Shown piece by piece: positions 1 to 3,617 of a DNA stretch of 6,800 nucleotides (the first letter of the stretch is position 1; the number at the start of each line of letters is the position of its first letter). Both the position numbers and the translations under genes were made by a program. Source of the DNA: JBBDWZ01 sp050732575 (lineage in GTDB: Bacteria > Gemmatimonadota > Gemmatimonadetes > Longimicrobiales > RSA9); the NCBI GenBank assembly GCA_050732575.1, contig JBOHRF010000278.1:1-6800 (forward strand). Reading direction: 5' to 3'. A model generated the notes under the pieces. The model made no database searches. It was given only the letters and a program-made list of their open reading frames with translations, and was not told the origin of the DNA.

Positions 1-357
1 GTAGTGGATGGCGCACCACGGGTGCCATGGGGTCCTGCCTGGCGCGTGACCGCCATCTCGGCCGGTGCGCTGTTCGTGTTGTTTGCCGCCAACGTCTTTG
101 CCACCAGTCTGAGTGGTGGACCGGAAGCGTTGGCGCGGCGCCACATGGAGTCCCGGGTCGCACCGGGAGCGCGCATCGAACTGCTGCGCTCGCACTACTT
201 CTGGTTGTGGGGTATCGGTCGCAGTGCGGCCGTGGATTTTGTCGTGACCCGCGCAACCGGTACAGACACCTTGCAGGTGCAGGCTCTGAAGTGGTCGGGC
301 TTCACACCGTGGAGGATCGAAGGAGCGAGCTTCGGCATGATGCGAAGGCGACCGTAA
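1..357 (+). CDS. Small single-pass membrane protein, unknown function, possibly 5'-truncated
   Basis: The reading frame is already open at base 1 (GTA, then GTG at 4), so the true start may be GTG at 4 (117 residues) or outside the window. I do not recognise the family. Counting from the GTG, residues about 14-34 form a hydrophobic segment (ending near VLFAANVFATSL) that looks like one membrane helix or an uncleaved signal anchor. The remaining 80 or so residues form a compact domain that ends in alternating beta-like stretches with a conserved-looking FTPWRIEG motif. A short helix-anchor followed by an alpha/beta domain is loosely reminiscent of Coa1/Tim21-like membrane proteins, but the resemblance is by eye and weak. 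The gene stops at TAA 355-357. The next gene starts 127 bp further on in the same direction with its own ribosome binding site, so co-transcription is uncertain. Confidence 0.6.
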   Translation, partial: VVDGAPRVPWGPAWRVTAISAGALFVLFAANVFATSLSGGPEALARRHMESRVAPGARIELLRSHYFWLWGIGRSAAVDFVVTRATGTDTLQVQALKWSGFTPWRIEGASFGMMRRRP

Positions 358-363
358 CGCGCG

Positions 364-394
364 TCAGCCGGTCGAAACACGAAGTCCCGGCTGA
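364..394 (+). terminator. Stem-loop 3' of the first gene, possible terminator
   Basis: TCAGCCGG (364-371) and CCGGCTGA (387-394) are perfect 8-bp inverted arms around a 15-nt loop, beginning 6 bp after the first gene's stop codon. The position suits a transcript-end structure, but no T-run follows, so it does not meet the usual intrinsic terminator pattern. It could instead stabilise the mRNA 3' end. Confidence 0.3.
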
Positions 395-448
395 GGCGAT
401 AAGCAACCGTTGTTGCCGCCGACTATGCGGAACGACACGGCAGGTTGC

Positions 449-462
449 ACTCATCCATGAGT
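449..462. promoter_or_regulatory. Short dyad upstream of the sugar dehydrogenase gene
   Basis: ACTCAT-CC-ATGAGT is a dyad with 6-bp perfect arms and a 2-nt centre, ending 22 bp before the ATG at 485. It lies where an operator or a leader hairpin could sit. No convincing -35/-10 pair is visible nearby. Short dyads like this occur by chance, so the call is tentative. Confidence 0.2.
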
Positions 463-474
463 CACTCCGTCGCC

Positions 475-480
475 GGAGGA
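475..480 (+). promoter_or_regulatory. Ribosome binding site for the sugar dehydrogenase
   Basis: GGAGGA lies 4 nt before the ATG at 485. It is a strong Shine-Dalgarno match and fixes the start of the lipoprotein gene. Confidence 0.8.
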
Positions 481-484
481 TAAC

Positions 485-2167
485 ATGTTCAACCGGTTGT
501 TGGGCAGGTGGGTTCTGCTCGGTCTGCTGTTGGCGGTATCGGCATGCCAGAGCGATGCCGGCGACACCATCACCGACCCGCCAGATCCTCCGGTCACCGG
601 TTCGCTTGCGGTCACCGTCACAGGTCTCCCAGCCGGCACCAATGCGGCCATTGCCATAACCGGTCCAAACGGTTTTTCCCGCGCGCTCACCGCCTCGGAA
701 ACCATTGCCGGCCTGTCGCTCGGCACATACACGGTCACCGCATCCGAAGTAACGACAACTGACTTCCGGTACGCTGGTGCGCCGCTCACACAGTCGGTTA
801 CGGTCGCCGCGGGGACAACACCCGCAGCCGTGAGTGTCATGTACGCAGCGACGACCGGCCGCCTCAATGTTACTATCGCCGGTCTGCCGGCCGGTGCAAA
901 CGCAGCCGTTTCCGTGACCGGGCCGGGCGGATTCAACCGCGCACTGACTGTGACCACGACCATCAGCCAGCTCGTACCGGGCACCTACAACGTGGCAGCT
1001 TCGCCCGTAACGGCTGGCGCAACCTATACGGCCACACCGCCGGCGCAAAACGTGGCGGTGAGCGCAGCGGCGACCGCTACGTCGACGGTGACCTACGCCG
1101 CGCCTCCGTTGAGGCTCAGCCTGGCTCAGGTGGCGAGTGGTCTCAGTCGTCCCGTGTTCCTGAGCGCGCCAACCGGTGATGCTCGGCTTTTCATTGGCGA
1201 GCAGACGGGTCGCATCCGCATCGTGCAGAACGGGCAACTTCTCGCCCAGGCGTTCCTGGATGTCAGCAACCTCATTTCTGCGCCTATTGATACTGGTGAT
1301 GAGATCGGCCTGCTGGGCATGGCGTTTCATCCGCAATACACGCAGAACGGCTTCTTCTTCATCGCGTACACAGCCGTGGGTGGCGCCGTGACCGTGGCGC
1401 GTTACCAGGCGGCCGGCGGCGCGAACGTCGCCAATCCAGCGGGTGCCGTGGTGCTTTCCATTCCGCATTCAAGCACGCCCTACCACAACGGCGGTGGCCT
1501 GGCCTTCGGTCCCGATGGTTTCCTCTACATCTCCGTCGGTGATGGTGGCCAGACTGGAGATCCCACCGGCAATGCTCAGTCCACAGCTACGCTGCTCGGC
1601 AAGTTGCTGCGCATCGACGTGAGTGCGTTACCGTACACGGTGCCGGCCAGCAATCCGTTCGTTGGACAGGCGGGCCGGCGCGGTGAGATCTGGGCTTATG
1701 GACTGCGCAACCCGTGGCGCTTCGAATTCGACGTGAACACCGGCCGGCTCTTCATTGCCGATGTGGGCGAAGATACGATGGAGGAGATCAATGCCGTGTC
1801 CACCACGCTGGCAGGAGCCAACTACGGCTGGAATCTCACTGAAGGCACGCGCTGTGTCATACCCGGGTGTTCCACCGCTGGCATCACCATGCCGGTGCTC
1901 GAATACACGCACGGCGAGGGCTGCTCGGTAATTGGCGGCTACGCCTACCGCGGATCCGCCATCCCCGAACTGGCGGGTCACTACTTCTACTCCGATTACT
2001 GCTCCGGCTGGCTGCGCAGCTTCCTCTTTGCCAACAATACGGCTACCGAGCGCCGCGACTGGGGTGTGCCTTCCGTGGGCCTGATCACATCGTTCGGTCG
2101 CGACGGCGCCGGCGAGTTGTATATGCTGAATCAGGGCGGCAATGTCTATCGCATGGTACGCCAATGA
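485..2167 (+). CDS. Lipoprotein PQQ-dependent sugar dehydrogenase (GSDH family) with two N-terminal repeats
   Basis: A 560-residue exported enzyme. Residues 1-21 form a lipoprotein signal peptide with hydrophobic core WVLLGLLLAVSAC; Cys21 would be lipidated. A proline/aspartate-rich spacer follows, then two tandem beta-rich repeats (39-121 and 125-206). From about 209 to the end is a beta-propeller of the glucose/sorbosone dehydrogenase family: GLLGMAFHPQY (His282), HNGGGLAFGPDGFLY (His334), LGKLLRID, YGLRNPWRF (Arg408) and LFIADVGED are hallmark stretches. Family members oxidise aldose sugars at the outer side of the cell using bound PQQ and calcium and pass electrons to the respiratory chain; the real substrate cannot be read from the sequence. 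A four-cysteine segment (TRC..GC..GEGC..DYC) near the C-terminus probably forms disulfides, consistent with export. The start is set by GGAGGA 4 nt upstream. No PQQ synthesis genes are in view. Confidence 0.9.
   Translation: MFNRLLGRWVLLGLLLAVSACQSDAGDTITDPPDPPVTGSLAVTVTGLPAGTNAAIAITGPNGFSRALTASETIAGLSLGTYTVTASEVTTTDFRYAGAPLTQSVTVAAGTTPAAVSVMYAATTGRLNVTIAGLPAGANAAVSVTGPGGFNRALTVTTTISQLVPGTYNVAASPVTAGATYTATPPAQNVAVSAAATATSTVTYAAPPLRLSLAQVASGLSRPVFLSAPTGDARLFIGEQTGRIRIVQNGQLLAQAFLDVSNLISAPIDTGDEIGLLGMAFHPQYTQNGFFFIAYTAVGGAVTVARYQAAGGANVANPAGAVVLSIPHSSTPYHNGGGLAFGPDGFLYISVGDGGQTGDPTGNAQSTATLLGKLLRIDVSALPYTVPASNPFVGQAGRRGEIWAYGLRNPWRFEFDVNTGRLFIADVGEDTMEEINAVSTTLAGANYGWNLTEGTRCVIPGCSTAGITMPVLEYTHGEGCSVIGGYAYRGSAIPELAGHYFYSDYCSGWLRSFLFANNTATERRDWGVPSVGLITSFGRDGAGELYMLNQGGNVYRMVRQ
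599..847 (+). repeat. Protein-level tandem repeat, copy 1 (residues 39-121)
   Basis: This copy begins GSLAVTVTGLPAGTNAA, continues with TGPNGFSRALT and LGTYTVTA, and closes with a QSVTVAAG strand and a tyrosine. The matching features of copy 2 lie 86 residues later. The pattern of short beta strands with GLPAG and GTY turns resembles small Ig/PEGA-like surface modules. Confidence 0.75.
857..1102 (+). repeat. Protein-level tandem repeat, copy 2 (residues 125-206)
   Basis: This copy begins GRLNVTIAGLPAGANAA, continues with TGPGGFNRALT and PGTYNVAA, and ends QNVAVSAAATA..VTYAA. It has clear residue-by-residue similarity to copy 1 with no gap over the first 60 residues. The two copies separate the lipid anchor from the catalytic propeller and so probably act as a stalk or a binding module. 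Confidence 0.75.
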
Positions 2168-2247
2168 TTATCCGCAACTGCTCCGGTGGGCGCGCTCGAA
2201 CGCGAGCTGAACGGCAGCCTGACGGGTAGTTCGTTTTCGCGCGTTGG

Positions 2248-2262
2248 TGGATATCCAATTCG
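2248..2262. repeat. Partial copy of the TGGATATCCAA palindromic element
   Basis: TGGATATCCA (2248-2257) is a 10-bp perfect palindrome. Read as TGGATATCCAATTCG (2248-2262), it matches at 14 of 15 positions the reverse complement of 2325-2339. Its centre lies 82 bp from the centre of the perfect palindrome at 2327-2342. The two may be paired operator sites for one dimeric regulator, or the arms of a larger inverted repeat. Confidence 0.5.
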
Positions 2263-2279
2263 CCGCGTTGTTTGGGAGC

Positions 2280-2322
2280 GGACGCGTGTTGTGGCAGTGT
2301 GCATTTCGCGGGTGCACGCGCC
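2280..2322. repeat. Nested inverted repeat between the two palindromes
   Basis: GG-A-CGCGTG (2280-2288) pairs with CACGCGCC (2315-2322) apart from one bulged A. Inside it, GTGTGCA (2297-2303) can pair with TGCACGC (2313-2319) with one G-T pair around a 9-nt loop. The two stems share bases and are mutually exclusive. This could be a folded RNA leader, part of a small repeated element, or GC-rich coincidence. Confidence 0.35.
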
Positions 2323-2326
2323 GTCG

Positions 2327-2342
2327 AGTTGGATATCCAACT
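2327..2342. promoter_or_regulatory. Perfect 16-bp palindrome, candidate operator
   Basis: AGTTGGATATCCAACT reads the same on both strands. The symmetry continues outward as GTCG on the left and, after one extra A, CGAC on the right. It ends 118 bp before the sigma-factor ATG and 160 bp after the sugar dehydrogenase stop. The TTG-N6-CAA core is the kind of site bound by MarR-type and other winged-helix dimers, but no regulator of that sort is encoded here. It is not followed by a T-run, which argues against a terminator. A perfect 16-bp palindrome in a non-coding stretch of 293 bp is unlikely by chance. Confidence 0.55.
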
Positions 2343-2448
2343 ACGACACGGAAAAGACGGTACCCCCCCGGCAACCTGGTAGTCGTGCAACCCCGAAATC
2401 GTCCGACCGGAAGCTGACCGCCAGTAGTGCGCACAGGCGGGCCCTCTC

Positions 2449-2454
2449 TACATT
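2449..2454 (+). promoter_or_regulatory. Possible -10 element for a leaderless sigma-factor transcript
   Basis: TACATT (4 of 6 matches to TATAAT) ends 6 bp before the ATG at 2461, so transcription would begin at or very near the A of the start codon. No Shine-Dalgarno sequence precedes this ATG (the bases are TTGCCCCC), and an in-frame TAG at 2425 excludes a longer protein apart from a poor ATT. No matching -35 is visible, so this is tentative. Confidence 0.3.
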
Positions 2455-2460
2455 GCCCCC

Positions 2461-3003
2461 ATGTCGGGACTGGAATCGACCTCGGCCGCGCTGGAAGGCG
2501 TGATTGTGCGCTTCGGCCGGATGCTGCGCGCCGTGGGTCTGCGCCGTGGCCTGAGCGAGGCGGACCTGGATGAATTGGTACAGGAAGTCCGCGTCCGATT
2601 GTGGCGGGCTCTGGCCGACAGCGAGAAGATCCGGCGCGTGCAAACGTCTTACGTGTACAGTGCGGCCATGTCGGCGGCGCTGGACATGCTGAGGCGGCGG
2701 CGAGCACGGCCGGAAGAGGCGGTCGATGTCGCGCTTCTCGATGATGAGGTAGCCGAGGCGTCGACGCCGGAAACCGACCTCGAGCGTGGGGAGTTGGCCG
2801 CGCGCATCGACCGCGCCATCCGGGAACTGCCGGAGGCGCGCGCCGTAGTGGTACGTCTGCATCTCTCGGGATACGATCGCCTGGAGATTGCGCGGCTGTT
2901 GGGCTGGACCGAGCCGAAAGTGCGGAATTTGATTTATCGCGGTCTTGCCGACCTGAGGGTGCTGCTGCGCCCTGAGGTGACCGGACCACGGAGGGTTGTG
3001 TGA
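2461..3003 (+). CDS. ECF-type RNA polymerase sigma-70 family sigma factor
   Basis: A 180-residue protein with only the two domains of an extracytoplasmic-function sigma factor. Region 2 (about 14-83) includes DLDELVQEVRVRLWRAL, the usual helix for core polymerase binding, and then YVYSAAMSAALDMLRRRRAR, the -10 recognition and melting helices. An acidic linker (84-117) follows. Region 4 (about 118-167) has RAIRELPEARAVVVRLH and a helix-turn-helix around LEIARLLGWTEPKVRNLIYRG for -35 recognition. In this family the protein directs polymerase to a small regulon and often to its own promoter. The start is the only ATG after an in-frame TAG at 2425 but lacks a Shine-Dalgarno. The TGA overlaps the GTG of the anti-sigma gene, as expected for a pair made in fixed proportion. 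The ECF subgroup cannot be assigned by eye. Confidence 0.9.
   Translation: MSGLESTSAALEGVIVRFGRMLRAVGLRRGLSEADLDELVQEVRVRLWRALADSEKIRRVQTSYVYSAAMSAALDMLRRRRARPEEAVDVALLDDEVAEASTPETDLERGELAARIDRAIRELPEARAVVVRLHLSGYDRLEIARLLGWTEPKVRNLIYRGLADLRVLLRPEVTGPRRVV
2990..2995 (+). promoter_or_regulatory. Ribosome binding site for the anti-sigma gene, inside the sigma gene
   Basis: GGAGGG lies 4 nt before the GTG at 3000, within the last codons of the sigma gene. Together with the GTGA stop/start overlap (3000-3003) it supports the GTG start and translational coupling of the two genes. Confidence 0.75.
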
Positions 3004-3617
3004 ACGATGAGAAACTGCGTGCAGCCTACGCGCTGCTGATGGAAACTCGCGCGGGGCGCGCCGATTGTGTGACACCCGAAGCCTTGTTCGCCGTGGCGGG
3101 CGACACGGCCAGCGAAGCCGATCGGCTGAGCACATTGCGCCACGTTGCGGTGTGCCGTGCCTGCCAGGCGGATCTCGAGCTGCTGCGCACCACGCACCAG
3201 GTGGCGCTGCGCGTGTCCCGACCCGTGTGGCGAAGCCCGGCGTTCGCGGTGGCCGCAAGCGTGCTCGTGCTGCTGGGTAGCGTTGCGCTCTGGCGCTCGC
3301 TGCGGCCGGCCGACGAGCTCATGCGCGGTGGTTCGAGCGCGGTGCAGCTGCGTGCTCCGGCGGACAATGCGGCACCCGAGCTGCCCGTGCAGCTCACGTG
3401 GACGGCAGCGGAATCAACGCGTGGGTATACGGTCGAGATTGTACGAACGGATGGCGCTGCGGTTTTTCAGGCGGCAACTGCCGATACTACGCTCATCGTG
3501 CCGGCCACTGCTGCGCTGGTGCCTGGTGTTGACTATCGATGGTGGGTCAATGCGCAGCTGAACAACGGTACTCAGCGGCGTTCCGCAGTGCGACGCCTGC
3601 GCATTACGACGCCGTAA
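3000..3617 (+). CDS. Membrane-bound zinc-finger anti-sigma factor with extracytoplasmic fibronectin-like domain
   Basis: A 205-residue protein starting at GTG 3000, overlapping the sigma stop codon by 4 bp. The N-terminal cytoplasmic part carries H48-x3-C52-x2-C55 (RHVAVCRACQADL), the ZAS/zf-HC2 signature by which such proteins grip and silence their cognate ECF sigma factor. One membrane helix lies at about 81-98 (AFAVAASVLVLLGSVALW). The outer part (about 108-203) has the strand pattern of a fibronectin type III-like domain: VQLTWTAAES..GYTVEIVR..G, then YRWWVNAQLNNGT and a final RRLRIT strand. This part would sense the signal or be the site of proteolytic attack. The sigma factor just upstream is the presumed partner. 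The last 46 bp overlap the end of the convergent TPR-CHAT gene. Sensed signal and releasing protease are not known. Confidence 0.87.
   Translation: MNDEKLRAAYALLMETRAGRADCVTPEALFAVAGDTASEADRLSTLRHVAVCRACQADLELLRTTHQVALRVSRPVWRSPAFAVAASVLVLLGSVALWRSLRPADELMRGGSSAVQLRAPADNAAPELPVQLTWTAAESTRGYTVEIVRTDGAAVFQAATADTTLIVPATAALVPGVDYRWWVNAQLNNGTQRRSAVRRLRITTP
3572..3617. other. Convergent 3' overlap of the anti-sigma and TPR-CHAT genes
   Basis: The plus-strand anti-sigma gene ends with TAA at 3615-3617. The minus-strand TPR-CHAT gene ends with TGA read from 3574-3572. Both frames are well supported to their ends: the anti-sigma by its final beta strand, the CHAT protein by a membrane helix and arginine-rich tail. 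No intrinsic terminator is visible on either strand, so the two transcripts probably overlap. Confidence 0.8.

Larger units (their letters stand above)
2168..2460. other. Non-coding region between the sugar dehydrogenase and the sigma factor
   Basis: A stretch of 293 bp with no credible gene; the open frames crossing it are arginine- and proline-rich, as expected of antisense or out-of-frame GC-rich DNA. It contains the two TGGATATCCA palindromes, the nested inverted repeat, a run of seven C (2363-2369) and two GCAACC hexamers starting at 2371 and 2387. It probably holds the promoter of the sigma/anti-sigma operon, but I cannot assign a full -35/-10 pair. Confidence 0.6.

Noticed and set aside
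403..416. GCAAC-CGTT-GTTGC small hairpin as a leader regulator
   Set aside because: The stem is only 5 bp with no conserved RNA motif and no riboswitch-like surroundings.
302..1468. 388-codon open frame on the minus strand
   Set aside because: It lies antisense to the well supported sugar dehydrogenase gene, is rich in Arg, His, Gly and Cys without domain motifs, and reflects GC-rich third-position bias.
2194..2207. GCTCG-AACG-CGAGC hairpin after the sugar dehydrogenase as a terminator
   Set aside because: The stem is only 5 bp and no T-run follows; such hairpins are common by chance at this GC content.
2363..2369. Run of seven C as a phase-variable tract for the sigma operon
   Set aside because: It is short, lies about 90 bp from the start codon outside any visible promoter spacer, and has no supporting context.
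2168..3258. Open frames of 273 and 305 codons on the minus strand
   Set aside because: They are antisense to the sigma and anti-sigma genes, rich in Arg and Pro, and overlap each other in different frames; neither shows a recognisable domain.
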